Below, piece after piece: positions 41,530-50,032 of a DNA stretch of 64,000 bases; the stretch's first letter is position 1; every line of letters begins with the position of its first letter. The translations under genes were made by a program, and so were the position numbers. The notes beneath the pieces were generated by a model. It was not told the origin of the DNA. It made no database searches and saw only the letters and a program-made list of their open reading frames with translations. The stretch is from Amycolatopsis jejuensis (GTDB lineage Bacteria; Actinomycetota; Actinomycetes; Mycobacteriales; Pseudonocardiaceae): assembly GCF_000717335.1 (NCBI RefSeq), contig NZ_JNYZ01000005.1, forward strand, positions 186,001-250,000, given 5' to 3'.

Positions 41530-42092
41530 GACGCGAACCTCCCGCGAACTGACCACTGTGACTGATGTCGCACCGAGCGTAGCGGAGTCGGATACCGCAG
41601 CGAAACCGGTATCGCTCAGACGCATTAGGGCCACGTTATCCGCAGGTTTCCCGTCGTTGCGGATCGGATCTCGTCGCAGGGTTGACCAGGCTCACCAGTG
41701 CCTGCCGCCGGATACGGCCAGCCACCATGCTGCGAGGCCGGGTGCGGCGTAACGGAGGGGTGCTGGGGACAGGTCGGCTAGGTTGCCTGCGGCCGGGTCA
41801 CGGCGTCGACGTCGTCCGCGTAGTGTGCCGCGGTCTCGTCGGCGGCGGTTGGGGAGTCTGCCGCGGGCCCGGGTCGAGTCGTTCCCGCAGCCGGAGACGC
41901 AGGTGATGCGGATACGTCCGGTGAAGGTCGAAGAACCGGCTAGACAACTCGCCGAGGTCGGCTGCCTGTCCGGCGTTCATCGGGACGGCATCCGTGCGCT
42001 TGGGCCGTTCCTGTTCCAGCTCGGCACTGCACAGCTTCTGCTTGCTGCCGAAGTACTGGTGGCTCCGCTCGGCCTGGTTGCCCGCGTCCGTC
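41530..42092. other. 563-base interval without a convincing gene
   Basis: No frame has good codon bias throughout. The best fragment is on the minus strand (41798-41980), beginning MNAGQAADLGELSSRFFDLH, which looks protein-like for about 35 residues before turning Pro/Thr-rich; it could be a remnant gene. A plus-strand frame (41783-42166) runs into the aminotransferase gene in antisense and is not supported. Confidence 0.4.
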
Positions 42093-43232
42093 TCAGGATG
42101 CCCGGACTGCCTGCCGGAGGCCGTCGATCAGTTCGAGCAGAATGGGTTCGGCCGCGCCGAAGGTGAGGCGGACGTGGGTATCGGGGGCGTGCAGGTCGGC
42201 GCCGCGGATGGCGGCGATGCCGTTGCGCAGGAGTGCGTCGTCGATGGCGGCCGGGGTGCCGCCGAGGCGGGAGCAGTCGGCGAGCAGGAAGGCGCCGCCG
42301 GTGGGGCGGACCGGTTCGGGCAGTCCGGCTGCGACGATGCCGTCGCACACCAGGTCGCGTTTCCTTTGGTACGTGGAAAGTGCGCGGTCGAGCCAGTCGC
42401 GCGGGCCGGTGAGCGCGGCGGCCGCGGCGCGTTGCGGGACCACGCCGCAGCAGACCGCTTCCCACTGCAGCCGCCGTTCCATCGCGTCGACGATCGGTGG
42501 CGGGGCCAGCACGTACCCCAGCCGCCAGCTCGCGAGCGCGTAGTACTTGCTCAGGCTGGTGACTGTGACCAGGTGCGGCCAGCGTCCGGCCAGCGCTTCG
42601 ATCGGCTGGTACCGGCGGCCGTCGAAGGTGAAATGCTGCCACGACTCGTCGGAGATGACGAGGAGCCCGTACCGCGCGGCGAGGTCGACGACGGCCGCGA
42701 TGGTGGCTGCGTCTGGTAGGTAGCCGGTGGGGTTGTTCGGGTTGCACAGGAGGACGGCACGGCTTCGGGTGGTGATGGCGTTTTCGATGGCGGTGAGGTC
42801 GAGGGACCAGCCTTCGCGTGAAGGTACGTACGCGGGCACGGCGCCCGACTCGCGGATGGCGCCGTCGAAGAAGTATGCCGGCGTCGGGACGATCACTTCG
42901 TCGCCAGGGGCGAGCACTGTGCGCAACACGAGCGACAGGCCATGCATCGCGCCGTTGGTGATGAGCAAGCGTTGGTCAGGGTCTACGGGTAGTCCGTGTA
43001 CGTCGCTCAGCTCGGCCGCGATGGCGGCGCGGAGGTCGGGGAGGCCGCGGCTGTCCCGTGGGTCGGGCTGGTCCATCGCTGCGGTGACCGCCTGCCGGAC
43101 ATGCTCCGGCATGGGCAGGACTGGCGCGCCGACCAGCGGAAGGATCCGCACCCCCGCCCGTGCCGCGCGGTCGCGGGTGGTCATCGCGCCCAGCGCCGGG
43201 AAGTCACTAAAGGGAAGGGTCCAGGTCTGCAT
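42093..43232 (-). CDS. PLP-dependent aminotransferase, class I/II
   Basis: 379 residues. NPNNPTG at 164-170, PLP-binding SLSKYY with Lys229, and a C-terminal RLTFG region. The pattern resembles the aspartate/MalY-type group and may act on an alpha-amino acid or beta-lyase substrate. ATG 43232 lies 6 bases after a GATACT -10 element, so the message is probably leaderless. It is divergent from the GntR gene and carries the same operator as the hyuA promoter, linking it to the 44796-53843 operon. Confidence 0.87.
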   Translation of the reverse strand: MQTWTLPFSDFPALGAMTTRDRAARAGVRILPLVGAPVLPMPEHVRQAVTAAMDQPDPRDSRGLPDLRAAIAAELSDVHGLPVDPDQRLLITNGAMHGLSLVLRTVLAPGDEVIVPTPAYFFDGAIRESGAVPAYVPSREGWSLDLTAIENAITTRSRAVLLCNPNNPTGYLPDAATIAAVVDLAARYGLLVISDESWQHFTFDGRRYQPIEALAGRWPHLVTVTSLSKYYALASWRLGYVLAPPPIVDAMERRLQWEAVCCGVVPQRAAAAALTGPRDWLDRALSTYQRKRDLVCDGIVAAGLPEPVRPTGGAFLLADCSRLGGTPAAIDDALLRNGIAAIRGADLHAPDTHVRLTFGAAEPILLELIDGLRQAVRAS

Positions 43233-43238
43233 GACACC

Positions 43239-43267
43239 AGTATCGCCGATTAAGATATCAATGACAA
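43239..43267 (-). promoter_or_regulatory. Aminotransferase promoter with internal GntR-type operator
   Basis: Read on the minus strand: -35 TTGTCA (43267-43262), 17-base spacer, -10 GATACT (43244-43239), then 6 bases to the ATG. TGATATCTTAA (43260-43250) fills the spacer. Related boxes (CTAAGATCTCAG at 43290-43301, TGATAT near 43328) lie further toward the GntR gene. Confidence 0.6.
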
Positions 43268-43329
43268 GAGTAAGTATCTCTGCGGTTCGCTAAGATCTCA
43301 GTTTCTGCTATATCAATCATGCTCGCTGA

Positions 43330-43342
43330 TATACTGACGCCG
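43330..43342 (+). promoter_or_regulatory. -10 element of the GntR gene, leaderless start
   Basis: TATACT at 43330-43335 stands 6 bases before the GTG at 43342, so transcription would begin at or next to the start codon. It overlaps CTGATATACTG (43326-43336), a version of the operator, implying autoregulation. No clear -35 is visible. Confidence 0.5.
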
Positions 43343-44100
43343 TGCCCGACATTCACGACGTACTTCCCGAAACGCCGTATATCCCCGCGTTGCTGCTGGT
43401 CGGCCGGGACGAGTCCGGTCTCGACCGCACAAGCCAGGCGTACCGGGCGATCCGGCGGCAGATCATCGACCTGACGTTGCCGCCGGGGAGCAGCTTCACC
43501 GAGACTTCACTGGCGCAGCAATGGCAGATCAGCAAGACGCCGGTACGGGAAGCACTCGCGCGGCTGCGGCGGGACGGGCTGGTGACCGCGCTCCCGCGGG
43601 CAGGGTACGTGGTCAGCCCGGTCACGCTCGAGGACACCGACGATCTCTGTTCGCTTCGTACCCTGCTGTCCGGCCAGGCCGCCAGCGCCGCCGCGCACAG
43701 GGTCATCCCGGAAGCGGCGCTCAAGCGGCTCGACGCGCTGGCGAAAGTCCCGTTCGCGCTCGCCGCGGGCAAAGTCGAACTCGAGGACTCGCTGCGGGCA
43801 GGCATCGAGTTCGAGGGAATCATCGCCAATTTCGCGGACAACAAACGGCTGAGCAAAGCAATCGTCGACGTGCTCGACGAGCTGGAACGCGTCCTCCGGA
43901 TGGTGTCCCTGATCTCCCCGGGAACGGCCAGCCCACCGGGAGAACTGGAATCGATCGCGACCCGGTTGCGGGCCCGCGACGGGAACGCCGCGTATGTCGC
44001 AATGCACGCCCGGTGTGAGCGGGTGCGGCGCGATGTGCTGGAGGTGCTGGCGAAGAGTTCGTCGGTCAGCAGGGCGAATATCGAGCTCCCGCTGGGCTGA
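43342..44100 (+). CDS. GntR-family regulator with FCD-type ligand domain
   Basis: 252 residues. Winged helix at about 30-95 (AYRAIRRQIIDLTLPPGSSF, then SLAQQWQISKTPVREALARL), followed by an all-helical FCD-type domain (SGQAASAAAHRVIPEAALKR, FEGIIANFADNKRLSKAIVD). FCD regulators sense organic acids or amino acids. Shared boxes suggest that it represses itself, the divergent aminotransferase and the hyuAB operon. GTG 43342, probably leaderless. Confidence 0.88.
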   Translation: MPDIHDVLPETPYIPALLLVGRDESGLDRTSQAYRAIRRQIIDLTLPPGSSFTETSLAQQWQISKTPVREALARLRRDGLVTALPRAGYVVSPVTLEDTDDLCSLRTLLSGQAASAAAHRVIPEAALKRLDALAKVPFALAAGKVELEDSLRAGIEFEGIIANFADNKRLSKAIVDVLDELERVLRMVSLISPGTASPPGELESIATRLRARDGNAAYVAMHARCERVRRDVLEVLAKSSSVSRANIELPLG

Positions 44101-44795
44101 AGGCCCGGGTCGCAGTGGGCTGGGCAGCACTGGGGTGGGGACCGAGTAGCGGCGAAGGTGAGCTTCGAGGCGGACGGTGGGGGCGGTTGGCCGGGGTGCG
44201 CCACGGCTGCAGGTGAGCGGCCCTTGGCCGGGTGAGCGGCAAGGCCCGGCGCCGGTGGCGAGGGCGAGCGGCTGGTCGCGAGGGTGGGCGGCCGGTGGCG
44301 AGGGTGGGTGGCTGGTCGCTGGTGGCGAGGGCGAGCGGCAATGCCGGGCGGCGGTGGCGGGCGGCGGTGGCGGGCGGTGAGATCCGCCGGTGGGGCGCGA
44401 TTGGCCGGACCGGGGATCCGGAGACGGGACAGAACCCAGCCGCGTCGATGATCGACTGGGAACTGCGCCGAACTACAAAACCGGCGATGCCAGGCGGCCG
44501 CCCAACGCGGCGAACCCACCAACGGGAATGGCGGTTGGCTGGGACCCCGCCGTCGAGGGTGTTCAACGGCGGGGAGTGGTGGTTGGCCGGGATTCCCGCC
44601 GTCGAGAGTGCTCAACGGGGGGGGGGCGCTTGACCGAGATTGCCGCCGTCGGGGGAGGTCAGCCGCACCGGAGTTGGAACTGAGGAGTTGACCGCCGCCG
44701 GAGGATGCAGCCGCGTTGTCGCCGGGTGGCAGCTCGACTGAGGCCGGGGCTGGGGCCGGAGGGAGCGGAAGCGGCAGCATCGCCGGAGGGACCGG
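44101..44795. repeat. 695-base repeat-rich, G-rich spacer between convergent genes
   Basis: Contains multiple near copies of GGTGGCGAGGGCGAGCGGC (44250-44345), then GGCGGTGGCGGGC in tandem (44346-44380). A second repeat built on GCCGTCGAGGGTGTTCAACG occurs at about 44550 and, in altered form, at about 44600, followed by a 9-10 G run near 44618-44627. Open frames here have no codon bias or recognisable domain. Confidence 0.65.
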
Positions 44796-46268
44796 CTAAA
44801 CAGCCGTCGGGAAATGCAGGTTTGTCATTTCACGCACGTCGCCTGGCCAGCGGGTCGTCACTGCCTTCGCGCGCGTATAGAACGCTACCCCCTCCGGGCC
44901 GTGCATGTGGTGGTCTCCGAAAAGGGACTGTTTCCATCCTCCGAAGGAGTGGAACGCCATCGGGACCGGGATCGGGACGTTCACTCCCACCATTCCCACC
45001 TGTACCGACCTCTGGAACAGCCGCGCGGCTTGCCCGCTGGTCGTGAAGATGGCCGTCCCGTTGGCCCAGTTGCTCTTGTTGATCAAAGTGATCGCTTCGT
45101 CCAGCGAGTCTGCTCGCACGACCACCAGTACCGGGCCGAAGATTTCCTCGCGGTACACCGCCATGTCCGGGGTGACGTGGTCGAACAGTGTCGGTCCGAC
45201 GAAGAAGCCGGCGCCGTCGGCAGAGCGGCCGTCCGCGAGCAGTTCGGCGCCCGACGCCACCCCCGAATCGATGTAGCCCCGGATCCGGGCCTGCGCTTCC
45301 GGCGAAACGACCGGGCCCATCTCCGACTCGACCTTGATCGCCTCCGCCTTCTCCTGCATCAGTTTGACCAGAGGATCCGCCGCATCGCCGACTGCGACGG
45401 TCACCGAGATCGCCATGCAGCGCTGACCTGCCGAGCCGTATGCGGCCGAGATCAGATGTTCAGCGGCGTGCTCGAGGTCCGCGTCCGGCAGCACGACGGC
45501 GTGGTTCTTCGCGCCGCCGAGGGCCTGTACGCGTTTTCCGGCCGCCGACGCACGTTCGTGCACGTATTGCGCGATCGGGGTCGAGCCGACGAACGACACC
45601 GCGGCGACGTCCGGGTGGTCGAGCAGTGTGTCGACCGCGACCTTGTCCCCGTGGACGACGTTGAAAACGCCGTCCGGCAGGCCTGCTTCGGCGTAAAGCT
45701 CGGCGATCAGGTTCGACGCCGACGGGTTCCGCTCCGACGGCTTCAGCACGAACGTGTTCCCGGTCGCGATCGCGATCGGGTGCATCCACATCGGGACCAT
45801 CGCCGGGAAATTGAACGGCGTGATCCCCGCGCACACGCCGAGCGGCTGGCGGAACGAGTGCAGATCGACGCCGGTCGAGACCTGGTCGGAGTACTCGCCC
45901 TTGAGCAGTTGCGGGATCCCGCAAGCGAAATCGATCACCTCCAGCCCGCGTACGAGCTCGCCGCGGGCGTCGTCGAAGACCTTGCCGTGCTCGGCCGACA
46001 CGATGCGCGCCAGGTCGTCGAGGTGCTTTTCGACCAGGGTACGGAAGGTGAACATCAGCCGCGCGCGGCGCATCACCGACGTGTCGGACCAGCCCGGCCA
46101 GGCGGCGCGTGCGGCCTGCACCGCGGCGTCGACATCGGCGGGCTCGGCCAGCAGTACCTCGGCCTGGCGTTCGCCGGTCGCCGGATTCCACACCGGAGCG
46201 GTGCGGGTGGACGTCCCGGCCGTTTCGCGACCGCCGATGCGGTGCCGGATCGTCTTGTTCGTGGACAC
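44796..46268 (-). CDS. mmsA: CoA-acylating methylmalonate-semialdehyde dehydrogenase
   Basis: 490 residues. Aldehyde dehydrogenase fold with N153 (PFNFP), Cys284 in [10 protein letters not shown], and the MSDH-specific Arg directly before the Cys (QRC). C-terminus [19 protein letters not shown] is typical of MmsA. Converts malonate or methylmalonate semialdehyde to acetyl- or propionyl-CoA with NAD and CoA. GTG 46268 follows GGAG. Last gene of the seven-gene hyu operon, suggesting the pathway ends in a semialdehyde. Confidence 0.94.
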   Translation of the reverse strand: MSTNKTIRHRIGGRETAGTSTRTAPVWNPATGERQAEVLLAEPADVDAAVQAARAAWPGWSDTSVMRRARLMFTFRTLVEKHLDDLARIVSAEHGKVFDDARGELVRGLEVIDFACGIPQLLKGEYSDQVSTGVDLHSFRQPLGVCAGITPFNFPAMVPMWMHPIAIATGNTFVLKPSERNPSASNLIAELYAEAGLPDGVFNVVHGDKVAVDTLLDHPDVAAVSFVGSTPIAQYVHERASAAGKRVQALGGAKNHAVVLPDADLEHAAEHLISAAYGSAGQRCMAISVTVAVGDAADPLVKLMQEKAEAIKVESEMGPVVSPEAQARIRGYIDSGVASGAELLADGRSADGAGFFVGPTLFDHVTPDMAVYREEIFGPVLVVVRADSLDEAITLINKSNWANGTAIFTTSGQAARLFQRSVQVGMVGVNVPIPVPMAFHSFGGWKQSLFGDHHMHGPEGVAFYTRAKAVTTRWPGDVREMTNLHFPTAV

Positions 46269-46294
46269 AGAAAACTCCGCTTCTCGTAAGGGAT

Positions 46295-47035
46295 TCAGAC
46301 GATGAGGTCGCCGCCGTTGATGTCGACGGCCGCCCCCGTGATGTAAGCCGCACGGTCGGAGGCCAGGAAAGCGACGAGCTCGGCCACTTCCCACGGCTGC
46401 CCGACCCGGGGTACCGGAAACGACGCAGTGGCGCGTTCGAGTTCCGCGGCCGGCAGCAGTCCGCGGGCCATCGGCGTGTCGATGAGACCCGGGCAGACGG
46501 CGTTCACCGTAATACCGTCGGGTCCGTACGCCTTGGCCAGGTGCCGGGTGAGACCGAGGACGCCGTGCTTTGCCGTAGTGTAATGCGCGCCCCCGGCAGT
46601 GCTGATGGTTTTTCCGGCAGTGGACGAGAAATTGACGATCCGGCCCCAACCTCCGGCGCGCATGGCGGGAAGAGCCCTTTGACAGCATAGGAAAGTACCG
46701 TGCACGCTCACCGCAAGCACCCGGTGCCATTCGGCTTCCGTGATTTCCTCGAATGGCGTAGGCGGAGCAATTCCCGCGGCGTTCACCAGAATGTCGAGCC
46801 GCTCCGGCAACTCCTCGAACGCGCGGCTTACCTGTGCGGCATCCGTGACGTCCACCGCGAACGACCGGACTCCATCCACAGTGGACGGAGCAGGATCGAG
46901 CACCGCGACTGTTGCGCCACGGGCGATGAGGGCGTGTACCACCGCGAGCCCCATTCCGCTCGCGCCGCCGGTCACCACCGCGACGCGGCCGGCCAGTTCA
47001 CGGCTGTCGGCGCTGGTCGGTGCATGGAATCTCAT
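46295..47035 (-). CDS. SDR-family dehydrogenase
   Basis: 246 residues. GGASGMG cofactor loop, Asp47 after the second strand (VAVLDPAP), which favours NAD, NAAG at 85-88, catalytic S138, Y152 and K156 (YTTAK). Generic 3-hydroxyacid or hydroxy-amino acid dehydrogenase. ATG 47035 overlaps the Kbl-like stop. Paired with a Kbl-type enzyme it could oxidise a beta-hydroxy-amino acid to its beta-keto form, as threonine dehydrogenase does before Kbl (inference). Confidence 0.9.
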   Translation of the reverse strand: MRFHAPTSADSRELAGRVAVVTGGASGMGLAVVHALIARGATVAVLDPAPSTVDGVRSFAVDVTDAAQVSRAFEELPERLDILVNAAGIAPPTPFEEITEAEWHRVLAVSVHGTFLCCQRALPAMRAGGWGRIVNFSSTAGKTISTAGGAHYTTAKHGVLGLTRHLAKAYGPDGITVNAVCPGLIDTPMARGLLPAAELERATASFPVPRVGQPWEVAELVAFLASDRAAYITGAAVDINGGDLIV

Positions 47036-48165
47036 GCGACCCGGCCGAAGGCGGCCGCCGCGCGTTCGAGGTGCTCGGCGGTGTGTGCCGCCGAAACCTG
47101 CACCCGGATCCGCTCCTCGCCGGAGGGAACGACCGGATGCGACAGCGCGAACACCAGGACCCCTTCTCGCCGCAACGCCGCTGCAACGTCACGGGCGCGC
47201 GTGCCGCCGCGGAGCATCACCGGAATGATCGGATGTTCGCCGGGCAGCATCTCATACCCGAGATCGGCCAATGCACTTCGCAGCCAGGAAGTGTTTACAG
47301 CCAAGCGTTTCCGAAGCTCTGGACGGGTTTGCGCAAGGCGGATCGCGGCCAGCGCCGCGGCGGCGAGCGGGGGAGCCATCGCGTTGGTGAAAATATACGG
47401 CCGCGACACCTGACGCAGCTTCTCCGTCAGCACCCGCGACCCGGCGACGAAACCCCCGGCTGCGCCGCCGAGCGCTTTGCCGAGCGTTCCGGTGAGAATG
47501 TCGACGGGCCGGCCGAAATGCTCCGCCGTACCCGCGCCGAGTACGCCCGTGGCATGAGAATCGTCGACCATCAACACCGCGTCGTAACGCCGCGCCAGTT
47601 CGGAAAGCTGTGGCAGCGCGGCAAGATCGCCGTCCATGCTGAAGACGCCGTCGGTGACGATCACGCGATGCCGCGCATTCCCGGAATCAGCGAGCAACCG
47701 TTCCAATTCGGCCACATCGGCGTGCGGGAAAACGTGACGTTTTGCTTGCGACAACCGGATTCCGTCGATCAGGCTGGCATGGTTGAGTGCGTCGCTGAAG
47801 ATGACGTCCTCGGGCCCGAGGAGGGCGTCGAAGACACCGAGGTTCGCGTCGAAACACGAGCCGTACAGCACCGCGTCCTCGGCGCCGATGAATTCCGCAA
47901 TGGACTCTTCGAGTTCACTGTGGACGGACCGGGTTCCACAGAGGACTCGTCCGGCCGCGACCCCGAGCCCCAGCTCGTCCAGAGATTCCCGCGCTGCGGC
48001 AAGGACTTCCGGGGCACCGGCGAGTCCGAGATAGTCGTTGGCGGCAAGGTTGACGAGAGTCCGGCCGTCGACCTCCACCGTCGGACCTTGCGCGCCCGAC
48101 ACCACGAGGTCGCGCCGTGGATGGCCGAGTTCCGAGCGAAGACGGGTCAGCAACGCCGCGTTCAC
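47032..48165 (-). CDS. Alpha-oxoamine synthase, Kbl-like (2-amino-3-ketobutyrate CoA ligase type)
   Basis: 377 residues. PLP-binding Lys230 in TGTLGKALGGAAGG, D201/H204 (DDSHATG), SMDGD and the GGaaGG loop that fits Kbl better than BioF or HemA. Kbl cleaves 2-amino-3-ketobutyrate with CoA to glycine and acetyl-CoA. No biotin genes are nearby. GTG 48165 follows GGAGGA. Overlaps both neighbours. Confidence 0.82.
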   Translation of the reverse strand: MNAALLTRLRSELGHPRRDLVVSGAQGPTVEVDGRTLVNLAANDYLGLAGAPEVLAAARESLDELGLGVAAGRVLCGTRSVHSELEESIAEFIGAEDAVLYGSCFDANLGVFDALLGPEDVIFSDALNHASLIDGIRLSQAKRHVFPHADVAELERLLADSGNARHRVIVTDGVFSMDGDLAALPQLSELARRYDAVLMVDDSHATGVLGAGTAEHFGRPVDILTGTLGKALGGAAGGFVAGSRVLTEKLRQVSRPYIFTNAMAPPLAAAALAAIRLAQTRPELRKRLAVNTSWLRSALADLGYEMLPGEHPIIPVMLRGGTRARDVAAALRREGVLVFALSHPVVPSGEERIRVQVSAAHTAEHLERAAAAFGRVA

Positions 48166-48713
48166 GCAGGTCCTCCTGTCCACTGTGCACAGGACACGAC
48201 GTCGAAACCCCGGCTGGGGAAGACTTTGTCCATGAAGAAGTCGTGCACGGTCTCGTCGCCGTCCGCGCATCCGTCGCGCAGCACGGTGACGCCGTACCCA
48301 CGGTCGGCCGCGTCGTAACAGGTCGCGGCGACCATTGCGCTCGTCGCGACTCCGGCGATCGCGAGCCTGGAAACGTCGCGCGCGCGAAGCACCAGGTCGA
48401 GGTCCGTTCCGGCAAAAGCGCTCGCCCGCCGCTTCACCACGACGACGTCCGCACCGGCGACCGGCAGCGTGATCTCGGTGCCGGACGAGCCCTCGTGAAA
48501 TGCGTCACCGGCGTCGAAAAAGCTCCGGTACAGCGGGCCAGGAGGCAGGTCGGTTCCGTTGTCCCGCAAGGCGAAGTGCACGAAAACGACGAGCGTACCG
48601 GCCGCGCGGGCCCGCGGGAGCAGGCCGGTGAGCGGCGCGACGACCTGGCGGGCGAACGGGTAGCCGTCCGTGATGCCGCGTTGGACATCGCCGACGATCA
48701 AGGCAGTGGTCAC
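48162..48713 (-). CDS. Isochorismatase-fold protein lacking the catalytic Cys
   Basis: 183 residues of the cysteine hydrolase/isochorismatase fold. D9 (VGDVQRG) and K94 (VVKRRASAF) of the usual Asp-Lys-Cys triad are present, but the nucleophile position in GVATSAMVAAT is Met127; the nearest Cys is 132. True isochorismatases such as PhzD also lack the Cys, whereas N-carbamoylsarcosine and maleamate amidases need it. So hydrolysis of an amide is doubtful and another reaction or a binding role is possible. GTG 48713 overlaps the MFS stop. Confidence 0.82.
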   Translation of the reverse strand: MTTALIVGDVQRGITDGYPFARQVVAPLTGLLPRARAAGTLVVFVHFALRDNGTDLPPGPLYRSFFDAGDAFHEGSSGTEITLPVAGADVVVVKRRASAFAGTDLDLVLRARDVSRLAIAGVATSAMVAATCYDAADRGYGVTVLRDGCADGDETVHDFFMDKVFPSRGFDVVSCAQWTGGPA

Positions 48714-50032
48714 GAGACATCCAGCCGTTCCATCCGGCGCCCCGTGGTGAGCAGGGCGGCCATCCCGGCGGTCATGATGACGGCGATCGCGAGCAGGGCA
48801 TAGGTGAAACTGCCGGTCGTGGTCGCGATGGCGCCGGTGAAGTACGGCCCGACGAACCCGCTGACGTTGCTCACCGAGTTGATCAGCGCGATGCCGGACG
48901 CGGCCGCGGCGCCGGTGAGCCCGATCGCCGGAATCCGCCAGAACTGGGGCATCGCGGTGAGAATTCCGGCGACGCTCAGGCAGACCGCGATGACGAAGAA
49001 CGTGCCGCTGCTGGCAAAGGTCGCCAGGAGCAGGCCGACCACGCCGAGCGCCATCGGGATGGCCGTGGCGGTGACCGCCGAGCGGCGGGCGGCGAAGCGG
49101 GCCCAGACGATGAGCGCGACCAGCGCGACCGCGTACGGGATGGCGGACAGCAGCACGCTGCTCACGTCACCTGCGCCGCCAAGGCTGTGCGTGATGGACT
49201 TGATCATCGTCGGCAGGAAGAACTGCAGCGGGTACAGGCCGAATGCGATCGCGAACCACGTCACGGCCATCACCCAGACCCGGCGGCTGGTCAGCGCTTC
49301 GCGCAGGCCGGACAGCGCGCCGCGGGCCCGGTGTTCCTCGGCTTCGGCGGCCAGCGTGGCTTCGATCGCGGCCTTCTCGCCGTCGTCGAGCCAGCGGGCC
49401 TTCGACGGGCGATCGGGCAGGAAGACGAAGACCAGGACACTCACCACGACCGTCAGCGCGCCCTCGACCAGGAACAATGACCGCCAGCCCGCGATGCCGA
49501 ACATGCTTTGGCCCCATTCGAGCAGCGCCGCGGCGAGCGGGGAGCCGATGATCGAGGACACCGGCGTCATGAGGAAGAACGCCGACAACGCCCACGACCG
49601 CTGACGGCGCGGGAACCACGAGGTCAGGTACAGCAGGATACCGGCCGCGAGCCCGGCTTCGGCGAACCCGAGCAGCAGCCGCGCGAGGTACAGCGTCGCG
49701 GCCGAGTTCACCGCCGCGGTGGCCGCCGTGACCAGGCCCCAGGTGATCATGATCCGGGCGATCCACTTCCGCGCCCCGAACCGCCGCAGCATCATGTTGC
49801 TCGGCACCTCGACGAGGATGTACCCGATGAAGAACAGCCCGGCGGCGAGGCCGATCTGGCCGGTGGTGAGGTGCAGGTCCCGCGACATCGGCGCGGCCAG
49901 GTAGCCGACGTTCGCGCGGTCGATGTAGCTCGCCACGTACGCGAGCCCGACCAGCGGGATGATCCGGATGCCGACCTTGCGCCAGGTACGCGGGCTGACT
50001 GTGCTTTCGCCGGTGGCGACGGGGGAGTTCAT
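48710..50032 (-). CDS. MFS transporter, anion:cation symporter (ACS) type
   Basis: 440 residues, 12 segments. ACS family signatures: GLAYVASYIDRANVGYL in segment 1, GYILVEVPSNMMLRRFGARK, and GFAEAGLAAGILLYLTSWFP. Members import tartrate, glucarate, pantothenate, phthalate or 4-hydroxyphenylacetate. Probably brings in the substrate of the HyuAB enzyme. ATG 50032 overlaps the hyuB stop. Confidence 0.88.
   Translation of the reverse strand: MNSPVATGESTVSPRTWRKVGIRIIPLVGLAYVASYIDRANVGYLAAPMSRDLHLTTGQIGLAAGLFFIGYILVEVPSNMMLRRFGARKWIARIMITWGLVTAATAAVNSAATLYLARLLLGFAEAGLAAGILLYLTSWFPRRQRSWALSAFFLMTPVSSIIGSPLAAALLEWGQSMFGIAGWRSLFLVEGALTVVVSVLVFVFLPDRPSKARWLDDGEKAAIEATLAAEAEEHRARGALSGLREALTSRRVWVMAVTWFAIAFGLYPLQFFLPTMIKSITHSLGGAGDVSSVLLSAIPYAVALVALIVWARFAARRSAVTATAIPMALGVVGLLLATFASSGTFFVIAVCLSVAGILTAMPQFWRIPAIGLTGAAAASGIALINSVSNVSGFVGPYFTGAIATTTGSFTYALLAIAVIMTAGMAALLTTGRRMERLDVS

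Noticed and set aside
41783..42166. Plus-strand frame of 127 codons before the aminotransferase end
   Set aside because: Runs antisense into the aminotransferase C-terminus; composition not protein-like.
43353..44780. Minus-strand frame covering the GntR gene and the G-rich spacer
   Set aside because: Pro-rich translation of repeats and antisense of GntR; no start with ribosome site and no domain.
47032..48165. 8-amino-7-oxononanoate synthase (BioF)
   Set aside because: Loop around Lys230 fits Kbl better and no biotin genes are nearby; BioF not absolutely excluded.
48162..48713. Maleamate amidase (NicF) or N-carbamoylsarcosine amidase assignment
   Set aside because: The essential Cys is replaced by Met127.
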